DNA from: Chloroflexota bacterium
GTDB lineage: Bacteria; Chloroflexota; Anaerolineae; Promineifilales; Promineifilaceae
Assembly (NCBI GenBank): GCA_024278255.1
Contig: JAJRTP010000376.1
Coordinates: 1 to 10,162, forward strand
Direction: 5' to 3'
DNA length: 10,162 nt
Below, piece by piece: positions 1 to 7,546 of this stretch; position 1 is the stretch's first letter, and every line of letters starts with the position of its first letter. The position numbers and the translations under genes are program-made. The notes below the pieces were generated by a model. The model saw only the letters and a list, made by a program, of their open reading frames with translations. It was not told the origin of the DNA and did not search any database.

Positions 1-9
1 ATTACCGCC

Positions 10-972
10 ATGAGCGAAAACAGAATCCCTACCTTGCAAGATGTCATCACGGCCCGGCCGCACGTGTACCGTTATTTGCAGCCGACGCCTCTGATCAACT
101 ACCCTACCCTCAGCCAGCTAATCGGCACGGAAACGTGGATTAAGCACGAAAACCACCAGCCGGTCGGCGCCTTCAAAGTGCGCGGCGGGCTGGTTTTGGC
201 CGCCCACTTGACTGAACAGGAGCGGGCAGCCGGGCTGTTCACCGCTTCCACCGGCAATCATGGCCAGAGCATTGCCTTTGCCGCCCGCGCCCACGGCATC
301 CGGGCCACCATTGCCGTGCCGGAAGGGGCCAATCCGGGCAAAGTGGCGGCCATGCGCGGTCTGGGGGCGGAAGTGGTTTTTCATGGCCCGGATTTTGACA
401 TGGCGCGGGAATGGATTATGGGTGTGGCGGCAGAGCGACACGGCCGTTTTGTCGGCCCCACTGAAGAAATCCTGATTCACGGCGTGGGTACGTATGCTCT
501 GGAAATCCTGGAAGACCTGCCGGACGTGGACGTGATTATCGTTCCCGTCGGTGCGGGCAGCGGGGCGTGCGCCACCAGCATCGTCGCCAAAACGATCAAT
601 CCCCGCATCGAGGTGATTGGCGTACAGTCGGAAGCGGCTCCGGCGATGCAGTTAAGCTGGGCCAGCGGCGAACTGGTCACGGCCGAAATGAACACCTTTG
701 CCGAAGGGATCGCCACCCGCGTACCCTTTGCCAACACCCAGCGCATCATGCGCCGCTACCTGGATGATTTTGTCCTGGTCAGCGAGGAGGCCATCAAGGA
801 AGCCATCCGCCTGCACCTGACGCACAGCCACAGTCTGGCCGAAGGGGCCGGGGCCGCCTCGCTGGCTGCCGCGCTGCAACTGCGGGAACGGCTGATCGGA
901 AAGAAGGTAGCGCTGGTCTTGAGCGGCGGGAATCTGGCGGTGGAGAAGTTGGCGGAGATATTGGGAGATTAA
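10..972 (+). CDS. Threonine/serine dehydratase-like PLP enzyme (fold type II)
   Basis: A 320-residue cytosolic enzyme of the tryptophan-synthase-beta/threonine-dehydratase fold. The family removes ammonia from L-threonine or L-serine to give 2-oxobutanoate or pyruvate. Visible motifs are the Schiff-base lysine K56 in GAFKVRGG (53-60), the substrate loop STGNHGQ (80-86), a glycine-rich phosphate loop PVGAGSG (179-185), AEGIATR (231-237) and SGGN (305-308), whose serine normally contacts the PLP pyridine nitrogen. The length matches the short, catabolic-type dehydratases: there is no C-terminal ACT-like regulatory domain as in biosynthetic IlvA, so isoleucine feedback control is not expected. 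The ATG at 10 lies too close to the window edge for its ribosome site to be judged. The next gene encodes another PLP enzyme, but a hairpin-bearing gap separates them. Related ammonia-lyases with other substrates, such as EutB-like enzymes, cannot be excluded. Confidence 0.85.
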   Translation: MSENRIPTLQDVITARPHVYRYLQPTPLINYPTLSQLIGTETWIKHENHQPVGAFKVRGGLVLAAHLTEQERAAGLFTASTGNHGQSIAFAARAHGIRATIAVPEGANPGKVAAMRGLGAEVVFHGPDFDMAREWIMGVAAERHGRFVGPTEEILIHGVGTYALEILEDLPDVDVIIVPVGAGSGACATSIVAKTINPRIEVIGVQSEAAPAMQLSWASGELVTAEMNTFAEGIATRVPFANTQRIMRRYLDDFVLVSEEAIKEAIRLHLTHSHSLAEGAGAASLAAALQLRERLIGKKVALVLSGGNLAVEKLAEILGD

Positions 973-978
973 GAGGAA

Positions 979-1052
979 GAGTACAACAGATGGTGAAAGA
1001 AACAGATTTGCTCGGCTGGACATATCTGTTTTTTCCTAAATCTGTTGTACTC
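979..1052. repeat. Nested inverted repeat / large hairpin between the two PLP enzyme genes
   Basis: A perfect 13-bp inverted repeat (gagtacaacagat at 979-991, atctgttgtactc at 1040-1052) encloses a second perfect 8-bp one (aaacagat at 1000-1007, atctgttt at 1024-1031) around a 16-nt loop. The two 29-nt arms pair at about 24 positions. The word aacagat occurs twice in the left arm, 16 nt apart, and its complement twice in the right arm, also 16 nt apart. The inner hairpin runs into six T residues (1029-1034), so it could terminate transcription from the upstream gene, although it is AT-rich. gctcgg (1010-1015) in the loop can pair with ccgagc (1052-1057) just outside, offering an alternative fold. 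It may be a terminator, a regulatory leader for the decarboxylase gene, or a dispersed repeat; the sequence alone does not decide. Confidence 0.7.
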
Positions 1053-1116
1053 CGAGCAGAAAACGAAAGAGTATTACGATTTTTCGTGATTCATTCATCC
1101 GTGAGATGTTTTCGAA

Positions 1117-2502
1117 ATGTACCCGTTACTTCAAGCTGATCAGGATAACCAGGCGGCGATATTGGACACGGCCGTAACCGCCGCCACCCAATTTCTCCGG
1201 GAATTACCCCATCGCCCCGCTGCTGTCACCCCCAAACCGCACGACATAACCGACCTGCCCGCAGACGGCCGTGGCGCAACCGACGCTTTGGCCCAATTCC
1301 AGGCGCGTTACGGGGCGGAGATGGCGGGCAGTGCCGGGCCGCGTTATTTTGGCTTCGTTACCGGCGGCAGCACCCCGGCGGCGCTCATTGGGGATTGGCT
1401 GACGGCCGTTTACGATCAAAATCCGGCCACCGACGAAGATTACGCCGCGCCACAGGTAGAAAAGGAAGCCATCCACTTTTTGCGCCAACTGCTGGGGCTG
1501 CCGGACAAGTTTGCCGGCACGTTTGTCAGCGGGGCCACGATGAGCAACTTTGTGGGACTGGCGCAGGGGCGGCAGTGGGCAGCGCAGCAGCAGGGCATTG
1601 ACGTAGCCGAAGAGGGACTATACAGCCTGTCTCGCATCTCCGTTTTGTCTGCCACGCCCCACGCCAGCAGCTATAAATCCCTCGCCATGTTAGGGATGGG
1701 ACGGCAAAACATGACACGCATCCCCTCACTGTCCGACCGGGAAGCAATGGACGTGTCCGCACTGGCGCAGCAGTTGGCCGCGCTGGACGAACCGGCCCTT
1801 GTCATTGCCAGCGGCGGCACGGTGAACACAGTGGATTTTGACGATTTGCAAGCGATTGCCGCGCTCAAGCAAGATTACCCCTTTTGGCTGCATGTGGATG
1901 CGGCGTTTGGCGGCTTTGCGGCCTGTTCGCTCCGGTACGCCCACTTACTGGCGGGTTGGGAGCAGGCGGATTCGATCACAGTGGACGCGCACAAGTGGCT
2001 GAATGTGCCCTATGATTCGGCGATGACGTTTTCGCGGCATCCCGATTTGCAGGTGGCGGTGTTTCAGAATACGGCCGTCTACCTCGGCCCCACGCATGAC
2101 ACCCCCGCCCCGGTTCACTGGACGCCGCAAAATTCGCGCCGTTTCCGTGCCTTGCCCGCCTGGATGACGCTGCTGGCTTACGGCCGTAACGGCTACCGGG
2201 AAATCATCGAGCGCAACTGCGCCCAGGCCCAATGGCTGGGGCAGCAAATCGAAGCCTCGCCACAGTTTCGCCTGCTGGCCCCGGTGCGACTGAATGGCGT
2301 CTGTTTTACCCTGGCTGGCGACCCTACCCTGGCAGTGATTCACGATTATTTGGCGCGGTTGAGGGATGACGGCCGTGTCTTCCTTACTCCCACCCAATAC
2401 AAAGACACGCCCGCCATCCGAGCCTCCATCTCCAACTGGCAAACTGCTCAAAATGATCTGGAAATTTGTTGGCAAGCCCTGCAGGAGATTGCCTCAGAAT
2501 AA
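1117..2502 (+). CDS. Group II pyridoxal-dependent amino-acid decarboxylase family protein
   Basis: A 461-residue fold-type I PLP enzyme of the aromatic-amino-acid/glutamate decarboxylase superfamily, presumed cytosolic. The Schiff-base lysine is K293 in DAHKW (290-294). The aspartate that contacts the PLP ring nitrogen is D261 in HVDAAFGG (259-266). The phosphate-side loop is FVSGATMSN (136-144), and H182 in TPHASSYKS is the likely ring-stacking histidine. The length is normal for the family. Such enzymes decarboxylate aromatic amino acids, glutamate, aspartate or diaminobutyrate, or catalyse related aldehyde-forming reactions; the substrate cannot be read from the motifs. The ATG at 1117 has only a weak purine stretch upstream, but no better in-frame start is evident. 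The gene carries six of the window's eleven ACGGCCGT palindromes. The preceding gene is also a PLP enzyme, but no shared pathway can be demonstrated. Confidence 0.85.
   Translation: MYPLLQADQDNQAAILDTAVTAATQFLRELPHRPAAVTPKPHDITDLPADGRGATDALAQFQARYGAEMAGSAGPRYFGFVTGGSTPAALIGDWLTAVYDQNPATDEDYAAPQVEKEAIHFLRQLLGLPDKFAGTFVSGATMSNFVGLAQGRQWAAQQQGIDVAEEGLYSLSRISVLSATPHASSYKSLAMLGMGRQNMTRIPSLSDREAMDVSALAQQLAALDEPALVIASGGTVNTVDFDDLQAIAALKQDYPFWLHVDAAFGGFAACSLRYAHLLAGWEQADSITVDAHKWLNVPYDSAMTFSRHPDLQVAVFQNTAVYLGPTHDTPAPVHWTPQNSRRFRALPAWMTLLAYGRNGYREIIERNCAQAQWLGQQIEASPQFRLLAPVRLNGVCFTLAGDPTLAVIHDYLARLRDDGRVFLTPTQYKDTPAIRASISNWQTAQNDLEICWQALQEIASE
1168..2376. repeat. Cluster of six ACGGCCGT palindromes inside the decarboxylase gene
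   Basis: The 8-bp palindrome starts at 1168, 1265, 1402, 2071, 2180 and 2369. Three copies are read as Thr-Ala-Val and three, in another frame, as X-Gly-Arg. Further copies start at 440, 7863, 9494, 9579 and 9710. The use of two frames points to a DNA-level iterated motif rather than a protein motif. Confidence 0.75.
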
Positions 2503-2575
2503 GAAGGAATGTGCAGGGAATAGTTGGCTGGGTACCTCCTGCCAGATTTCCCCAGCACGCAAGCACGACCGGTTA

Positions 2576-3121
2576 TTAACATACATTGGTTATACACATC
2601 ATGTCAATCACCGTGACCTCCGGTATATACGCCACCGGATTATCATCCCAGTTATGGGGATATTGCCGCAGCGTTTCTACAGTCGGAATCTCTTTGGCAA
2701 ACAACGACGTATCAACTACCGTGGCCTCCGGTATATACGCCACCGGATTGTCATCCCAGTTGTGAGGATATTGCCGCAGCGTTTCTACAGTCGGAATCTC
2801 TTTGGCAAACATCGACGTATCAATTACCGTCGCCTCCGGTATATACGCCACCGGATTGTCATCCCAGTTGTGAGGATATTGCCGCGGCGTTTCTACAGTC
2901 GGGACATCTTGGGTAAACATCGACGTATCAATTACCGTCGCCTCCGGTATATACGCCACCGGATTGTCATCCCAGTTATGGGGATATTGACGCAATGTTT
3001 CTACGGTAGGGACATCTTGAGTAAACGTAGACCGAACTGGTAAAGTAGTCGCCAAAAATATGATAAGAAAAACCCCAATCGCAGATACTACTATAAGACC
3101 GAATGCGTTTCGACTATTCAT
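2576..3121 (-). CDS. Membrane-anchored protein of four 36-residue tandem repeats, unknown function
   Basis: I do not recognise this family. The 181-residue product starts at the ATG at 3121, chosen because AGGAG lies 7 nt upstream (3129-3133) and because the first four residues precede a hydrophobic span directly. A longer reading from 3211 has no such support. Residues 6-27 form one strongly hydrophobic helix, with an Arg before it and another just after, and no obvious signal peptidase site, so it is probably a signal anchor. The rest is four repeats (33-68, 69-104, 105-140, 141-175) with the core NWDDNPVAYIPEA. Repeats 1-2 begin FTQDV and repeats 3-4 begin FAKEI. The last repeat decays into a short tail containing two cysteines. 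The repeats are acidic and rich in Pro and aromatic residues, and probably lie outside the membrane. It diverges from the SARP regulator gene, which may control it (inference). Confidence 0.7.
   Translation of the reverse strand: MNSRNAFGLIVVSAIGVFLIIFLATTLPVRSTFTQDVPTVETLRQYPHNWDDNPVAYIPEATVIDTSMFTQDVPTVETPRQYPHNWDDNPVAYIPEATVIDTSMFAKEIPTVETLRQYPHNWDDNPVAYIPEATVVDTSLFAKEIPTVETLRQYPHNWDDNPVAYIPEVTVIDMMCITNVC
2594..3025. repeat. Four tandem 108-bp coding repeats
   Basis: The landmark ggat of each unit falls at 2637, 2745, 2853 and 2961, exactly 108 bp apart, so each unit is 36 codons. The units are nearly identical in DNA, which suggests recent duplication or homogenisation. Because 108 is a multiple of three, the opposite strand also stays open across the array, giving a spurious long reading frame on the plus strand. 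Confidence 0.95.
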
Positions 3122-3297
3122 TGTTAATCTCCTATTATCAAAAATATGTCTGATCTTGTTGCATTCAGCATAATCGATACCCGTGAGCCAGTCGTCCCGG
3201 CAACGTCTCACAATTGTCCCAAATACAAAGGAATTCTGGCGTCTTTGGCGCCCGGTGTATAATTGATGAAGTTATTGATTGCCGCAGGGAGAATTTA
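3122..3297. promoter_or_regulatory. Divergent intergenic region between repeat-protein gene and SARP gene
   Basis: This 176-bp gap must hold the promoters of both divergent genes. It contains the repeat gene's ribosome site (3129-3133, minus strand), a perfect TATAAT (3258-3263, plus strand) and the regulator's ribosome site AGGGAG (3286-3291). A weak dyad GTGAG (3183-3187) / CTCAC (3207-3211) lies near the middle. No convincing SARP-type array of heptameric direct repeats was seen. Confidence 0.5.
3258..3263 (+). promoter_or_regulatory. Candidate -10 box for the SARP regulator gene
   Basis: A perfect TATAAT lies 34 nt upstream of the chosen ATG. The hexamer about 17 nt further upstream (ttctgg, 3235-3240) is a poor -35, so the promoter may depend on an activator or may not be real. 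Confidence 0.35.
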
Positions 3298-6200
3298 ATG
3301 CCCCAACTTACATTACATCTGCTTGGCTCACCCCGCCTCGAGCTGAATGATATTCCCCTTGTCATCAACCGGCGCAAGGTTTTAGCCTTGCTAGTGTACC
3401 TGGCCCTGACCCAACACACCCACCGGCGCGATCATCTGGCTAACCTTTTCTGGCCTGGCTACGACCAATCCTCCGCTCGGGGCAACCTGCGCCGGGCGTT
3501 GTCAACCCTCAATCGAACGCTCACTGGAAATTGGCTGCAAATTGACCGGGAACAAGTTCGATTAAAGCAGGATAACAATTTTTGGCTGGATGTAGACCAG
3601 TTCCATCAACTGCTGACAAGCTGTAACACTCACAGCCATCCCAATAACGACGTTTGTACTGATTGTCTGGAGGCATTGAGCCAAGCCGTCGCTTTGTATC
3701 AGGATGACTTACTCACCGGTTTCACCCTACCCGGCAGCCCCAGATTCGATGACTGGCAGCTTTTCCAAACCGAAAATCTGCGCCGCGAGTTGGCTGAGGC
3801 ATTGGAAAAGCTGGTGCGCGGCCACAGCGCACAAAACGAATTTGAGCCAGCCTTAACTTTTACCCGGCGCTGGCTGGCCCTCGACCCACTACAAGAGTCA
3901 GCTCATCGCCACCTGATGCTACTGCTGACTCTCAATGAGCAGCGTAACGCTGCCCTGATCCAATATGAGAACTGCCGCCAAATTCTGGCCGATGAACTTG
4001 GCGTGGAACCCACTACCGAGACGACCAAGTTGTATGAGCAGATTCATGCCGGAGGATTAAGCAATAGAGCAGAAGAACAAGAGAGCAAGGGAGTCATTTT
4101 CTCCGCCAGTTCCCAGTCTTCTCTTCTTGCAGCAGGTCGGCATAACTTGCCTATCCAACTAACCCCCTTTATTGGTCGAAAGGAAGAAGTAACCGAGATA
4201 ACTCGTCTAATTTGTGATGAACCGGCCTGCCGCCTTTTGACATTAGTCGGCCCCGGCGGCATTGGCAAAACCCGCCTGGCTCTGCAAGTGGCAACACAGG
4301 CCATTGATACTTTCCCGGATGGCGTCTTTTTTGTTTCCTTGGCTCCGATCGACACCGCCGTGTCCTTGATTCCTGCCATTGCGGATGCACTAAATCTCCC
4401 GCTTTCCGGCGGCAAACCAAAAGAGCGGCTGCTCAACAGCCTGCGTCAAAAAAAGATGTTGCTGCTGCTCGATAATTTTGAGCAGCTTATTCCGGCAGGA
4501 GGGACCGAACTGCTTTTAGAAATAATTATGGCGGCCCCCACGATAAAACTACTGGTCACCAGTCGTGAGCGACTCCGCTTGCAACCGGAATGGGGAGTGG
4601 AGGTGCGTGGCTTACATTTCCCCAAATTGGCCCCGTCAAGGGAGAAAGACTGGGCGGAAGTTGCAGCCTGCGATGCCATGCAGTTGTTTTTACAACAGGC
4701 ACGCCGCGCTCAACCTGGCTTTATGCTATCAAGCGCAAACAGATCTGATGCGATTCGCATATGCCGGATGATGGAAGGAACGCCATTGGGTCTTGAACTG
4801 TCCGCCGCCTGGTTACGCATGATGTCCTGCCAGGAAATTGCCCAGGAAATTGAGCGCAGCCTGGATTTCTTAACCACTTCGCTGCGAGATGTACCGGCAC
4901 GCCATCACAGCCTACGGGCCATCTTCGAGTACTCCTGGCGGCTTCTGTCGGAGAAAGAAAAGGCGCTATTCAGAAAACTGGCTGTCTTCAGTGGCGGATT
5001 CCATCGTCGCGCCGCCGAGCGTGTGGCCGGGGCTTCATTGCCTCTCCTGTCAATGCTAATGGACAAATCGCTGCTGCGCTGCACACGGGCCGGGCGCTTT
5101 GAGGTCCACGAACTATTACGCCAATTTGCGGCCGAGAAACTAACTGCCATTCCCGAAGAAAGCGAACAGGTGCAAGATCGGCACTCGGACTATTATCTTA
5201 CCTTTTTGCAGCAAGGGGCAGAGGAGTTAAAAGGGAGCGGGGAACAAAATGCCCTGGATGCAATTTCGCTGGATATTGGCAATGTGCGAGCCGCCTGGCG
5301 CGGGGCCATTGCTCGGAAAAATTTAGCCGCTTTGGGCCGATCTGCAGATGGTCTTCTGCTGTTTAGCGACTACCGCGGTTGGTTTCAGCAGGGGGCAGCA
5401 GCCATCCACCAGGCAATGCGTTGTTTACCATTAGAACTGCGCGAAGCCAAGTCCAATGAGAACATCGCGCAATTTGATTTTGTCCTGGCGCGGCTATTGA
5501 GAGCAGAAGGATGGTTCTCCGTTCGGCTGGGTAATATAGCCCATGGACAAAAACTTCTACAAGAAAGTGTGTCTCTATTGTGCCAGGCTGAACCGGAATC
5601 AGAGGAAGACCTGGCTCTATCTCTCCACTGGTTAAGCCATACTTATTGGTTCCAGGGGAAATATCCGGAAACAAAGCAGTTTGCTCAGGAAAGTCTGGCT
5701 ATCTTTACGGAACTAGGCAATCGCTGGGGTATGGGCATTACTCTATATATGGTGGGCTTGGTGGCTGGCTATCAAGGTGAGTACCAGGAAGCTAATCGAA
5801 GGTTTAAGGAGGGGATCAGCCATCTTGAAAAAATGGGAGAACTCAGGTGGAAGACTCTTTGCTTGACTTTCTCAGGCGTTGTCGCTCGATTGTGCGGAGA
5901 CTATCCTCGAGCGAGACAATATTACACTGAGAGTTTGCAAATCAAACGCGACTTTGGTGACTTAATCGGCACTGGCTATATTCTGCGTGAACTGGGCTAC
6001 CTGGCTATTGCCACAGGGGACTATCCCCAAGCCAAAGAATGGATGCAGGAAAGTGCGACGATATTTAGGGAAATTGATACACGCTATGCGCTGGTATTCC
6101 CTCTGGACGGTTTGGGCACAATAGCTCGTTTGCAGGGAGATTATCAACAAGCGGAGCAGCTTCATCAGGAAAGTCTAACCATGTGCCGGGAATTTGAAGA

Positions 6201-6717
6201 ACGACGAGGCATCGCCCTGTGTCTTAGCAACTTGGGTCTCCTGGCTTATGGTTTGCAGGATTATCCCCAGGCAGAGCAACTCCTTCAAGAAAGTCTAACC
6301 CGCTATGAACAGATAGGTCACCGGCAGGGAATGGCTTCTGTTCTGTGTCATCTAGGCTATGTTACTTGTGCCTCAGGCAGCGCCAGAAATGAGGAGGTCA
6401 GGCGACAACTTCACCAATCATCGGAAATTGCTTTGAAGATTGGTGCCAGGCCTGTGGCTCTAAATACACTGGTTGGATGGGCTATGTGGCTCTCAGCTGA
6501 TGCACCTGTAGATGCCGCCCAGGAGCGAGCCATCGAACTGCTTACACTGGTTTTACATCATCCTGCCAGCGAGCAGGAAACAAAAGACAGAGCCACGCAA
6601 CTGTTTGATGAGTTAAAATCCAATCTTCCGCCTGAATCTGTGGCTGCGGCTCAGGAACGGGGCAAAGCTAAAATGTTGAATACGGTTTTGATGGAACTGC
6701 TCGAAATTCATGCTTGA
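3298..6717 (+). CDS. SARP-type transcriptional regulator with BTAD, STAND ATPase and TPR domains
   Basis: A 1139-residue cytosolic regulator of AfsR/SARP architecture. The ATG at 3298 is chosen because AGGGAG lies 6 nt upstream (3286-3291) and the winged-helix domain begins at once; a TTG start at 3214 would add an unconserved-looking leader. Domains in order are an OmpR/SARP-like winged helix (about 1-95), a bacterial transcriptional activation domain (about 95-250, ending near DELGVEPT at 232), and a STAND/NB-ARC-like ATPase with Walker A GPGGIGKT (318-325), Walker B LLLLDNF with D392, LLVTSRERL (418-426) and GTPLGLEL (494-501). A helical sensor region follows, then TPR-like repeats of about 40 residues (roughly 770-1055). 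In this family ATP-dependent release of the effector domain couples a signal sensed by the TPRs to promoter activation. The gene diverges from the repeat-protein gene, a plausible target. It has no ACGGCCGT motif, and its codon use looks less GC-rich than that of the flanking housekeeping genes. Confidence 0.9.
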   Translation: MPQLTLHLLGSPRLELNDIPLVINRRKVLALLVYLALTQHTHRRDHLANLFWPGYDQSSARGNLRRALSTLNRTLTGNWLQIDREQVRLKQDNNFWLDVDQFHQLLTSCNTHSHPNNDVCTDCLEALSQAVALYQDDLLTGFTLPGSPRFDDWQLFQTENLRRELAEALEKLVRGHSAQNEFEPALTFTRRWLALDPLQESAHRHLMLLLTLNEQRNAALIQYENCRQILADELGVEPTTETTKLYEQIHAGGLSNRAEEQESKGVIFSASSQSSLLAAGRHNLPIQLTPFIGRKEEVTEITRLICDEPACRLLTLVGPGGIGKTRLALQVATQAIDTFPDGVFFVSLAPIDTAVSLIPAIADALNLPLSGGKPKERLLNSLRQKKMLLLLDNFEQLIPAGGTELLLEIIMAAPTIKLLVTSRERLRLQPEWGVEVRGLHFPKLAPSREKDWAEVAACDAMQLFLQQARRAQPGFMLSSANRSDAIRICRMMEGTPLGLELSAAWLRMMSCQEIAQEIERSLDFLTTSLRDVPARHHSLRAIFEYSWRLLSEKEKALFRKLAVFSGGFHRRAAERVAGASLPLLSMLMDKSLLRCTRAGRFEVHELLRQFAAEKLTAIPEESEQVQDRHSDYYLTFLQQGAEELKGSGEQNALDAISLDIGNVRAAWRGAIARKNLAALGRSADGLLLFSDYRGWFQQGAAAIHQAMRCLPLELREAKSNENIAQFDFVLARLLRAEGWFSVRLGNIAHGQKLLQESVSLLCQAEPESEEDLALSLHWLSHTYWFQGKYPETKQFAQESLAIFTELGNRWGMGITLYMVGLVAGYQGEYQEANRRFKEGISHLEKMGELRWKTLCLTFSGVVARLCGDYPRARQYYTESLQIKRDFGDLIGTGYILRELGYLAIATGDYPQAKEWMQESATIFREIDTRYALVFPLDGLGTIARLQGDYQQAEQLHQESLTMCREFEERRGIALCLSNLGLLAYGLQDYPQAEQLLQESLTRYEQIGHRQGMASVLCHLGYVTCASGSARNEEVRRQLHQSSEIALKIGARPVALNTLVGWAMWLSADAPVDAAQERAIELLTLVLHHPASEQETKDRATQLFDELKSNLPPESVAAAQERGKAKMLNTVLMELLEIHA

Positions 6718-6836
6718 CTTGCCGAAATCTGGTTAACAAGAGCAGGAATGGATAAAGTGTAGAGAAAATTTCTGGAAGGCACGGATGAAATGTGTTCCAA
6801 AATAAATTCGTTCCTTCCCCCCATTCGTTGTCACCC

Positions 6837-7064
6837 TCACTTGCGAAAAATACGAATGACGATGTTGAGCAAAATAGTACCCAAAATACTGACAAGAATC
6901 ATTGTCGCCAGAGGGAAATAAATCTTAAAGTTCTCCCCCTCGATGCGAAAATCGCCGGGCAAATTACCCAGCCAGGGGAAGATTTTACCCGCCACCAACA
7001 GAAAAAGGCCGACAAAGAAGATTGCCAGCCCGATGATCACCAGCAAACGGCCGAACTCAACCAT
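6837..7064 (-). CDS. DUF2905 family small membrane protein
   Basis: A 75-residue protein with two predicted transmembrane helices (about 5-28 and 51-71) joined by a short loop with the family hallmark LPGDFRIE (35-42), followed by the conserved-looking FKIYFPLAT stretch (46-54). The function of DUF2905 is unknown. GAGGTG lies 5 nt upstream of the ATG (7070-7075), which supports this start. It is the last gene of the minus-strand cluster, 36 nt after the toxin gene. From memory, DUF2905 genes often lie near ruvB in several phyla, so the toxin-antitoxin pair may have been inserted between two ancestral neighbours. That last point is inference. Confidence 0.85.
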   Translation of the reverse strand: MVEFGRLLVIIGLAIFFVGLFLLVAGKIFPWLGNLPGDFRIEGENFKIYFPLATMILVSILGTILLNIVIRIFRK

Positions 7065-7100
7065 CTCGTCACCTCAATCACAAAACCACAATATGCTGCG

Positions 7101-7355
7101 TTAATAAACTTCCCTTCTATGCCCTACTTTCAAGATCAAAATTTCTTTGGTTTCCCAATTTACATCAAACAACACCCTGTAATTGCCTATCCTCAAGCGG
7201 TAATCTGCAACAGGATGGTTTTTCAATCGCTTTAGTTGTGCCATGTTGGGGAAATCTGTTAAATCTTCAATGCCCTCTTTGATCTTGGGAAGATTGTACG
7301 GCGCTATTCTTTTCAAATCTTTGCTCACGCCTTTAGCATATACAATCTCAAACAT
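7101..7355 (-). CDS. RelE/ParE-family toxin
   Basis: An 84-residue basic protein with the RelE/ParE fold signature: an N-terminal strand FEIVYAKGVSKDLKRI (2-17), then DYRLRIGNYRVLFDV (51-65) and a C-terminal VGHRREVY (77-84). RelE members cleave mRNA on the ribosome and ParE members poison gyrase. The YRLRIGNYRVLF and GHRREVY pattern looks more RelE-like, but the target is not proven. The start codon overlaps the end of the upstream antitoxin gene by 8 nt (ATGTTTGA), so translation is probably coupled. All expected segments are present, so it is likely intact. Confidence 0.85.
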   Translation of the reverse strand: MFEIVYAKGVSKDLKRIAPYNLPKIKEGIEDLTDFPNMAQLKRLKNHPVADYRLRIGNYRVLFDVNWETKEILILKVGHRREVY

Positions 7356-7542
7356 TCATACTATCCCATATCTCGCTATGAGTTAATATCTCTCCCTGCT
7401 TGATCTCTTGGCGTCTTTCTTCAACTTCTTTTTTCAGACGGCGATACTTTGTTTGCTGCATCAACAAATTAGCAAAATACGCTATTTTTTCTCTATCCTC
7501 TTCGTCTAATTTCTCGATAACGTCCATTTTTACAACTGACAT
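7348..7542 (-). CDS. Antitoxin partner of the RelE-type toxin
   Basis: A 64-residue acidic and highly charged protein placed directly before the RelE-type toxin gene, the usual antitoxin-first order. The ATG at 7542 is chosen because GGAGG lies 6 nt upstream (7549-7553); a longer reading from 7581 would run back into the end of ruvB. The N-terminal part (about 7-28) could form a small helical dimerisation or DNA-binding domain. The C-terminal part (about 40-64, containing EIKQGEILTHSEIWDSM) resembles the toxin-wrapping tail of RelB/Phd-like antitoxins. Its role would be to bind and neutralise the toxin and probably repress its own promoter. The exact antitoxin family is not recognised; the call rests mainly on position, size and tail character. 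Confidence 0.75.
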   Translation of the reverse strand: MSVVKMDVIEKLDEEDREKIAYFANLLMQQTKYRRLKKEVEERRQEIKQGEILTHSEIWDSMNV

Positions 7543-7546
7543 AAAA

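Noticed and set aside
2527..2556. Hairpin gctggg/cccagc between the convergent decarboxylase and repeat-protein genes
   Set aside because: Only six pairs with an 18-nt loop and no T-tract; too weak to call a terminator.
2594..3025. CRISPR array
   Set aside because: The units are contiguous 108-bp repeats without variable spacers, and they are coding.
2366..3043. A 225-residue plus-strand reading frame across the repeat array
   Set aside because: It starts inside the decarboxylase gene in another frame and is open only because the 108-bp unit keeps all frames in phase. It has no ribosome site, and the minus-strand frame has a good one plus a transmembrane anchor.
3122..3211. Upstream ATG at 3211 extending the repeat protein by 30 residues
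   Set aside because: The extension is polar and unlike a signal sequence, whereas the start at 3121 has an ideal AGGAG site and places the membrane anchor at the N-terminus.
3262..3279. Direct repeat ATTGAT (3262-3267 and 3274-3279) as a SARP operator
   Set aside because: The two copies are 12 bp apart and lie downstream of the candidate -10, whereas SARP sites are normally repeated heptamers near the -35. Six-base AT-rich repeats arise easily by chance.
3214..3297. Upstream TTG start extending the SARP regulator by 28 residues
   Set aside because: The ATG at 3298 has AGGGAG at the right distance and begins directly with the winged-helix domain; the extension would also cover the candidate TATAAT box.
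6774..6818. Possible bidirectional terminator between the regulator and DUF2905 (ggaagg/ccttcc, or ggaa..cac/gtgttcc)
   Set aside because: The stems are short or bulged and the following tract is mixed A/T without a clean run of T on either strand.
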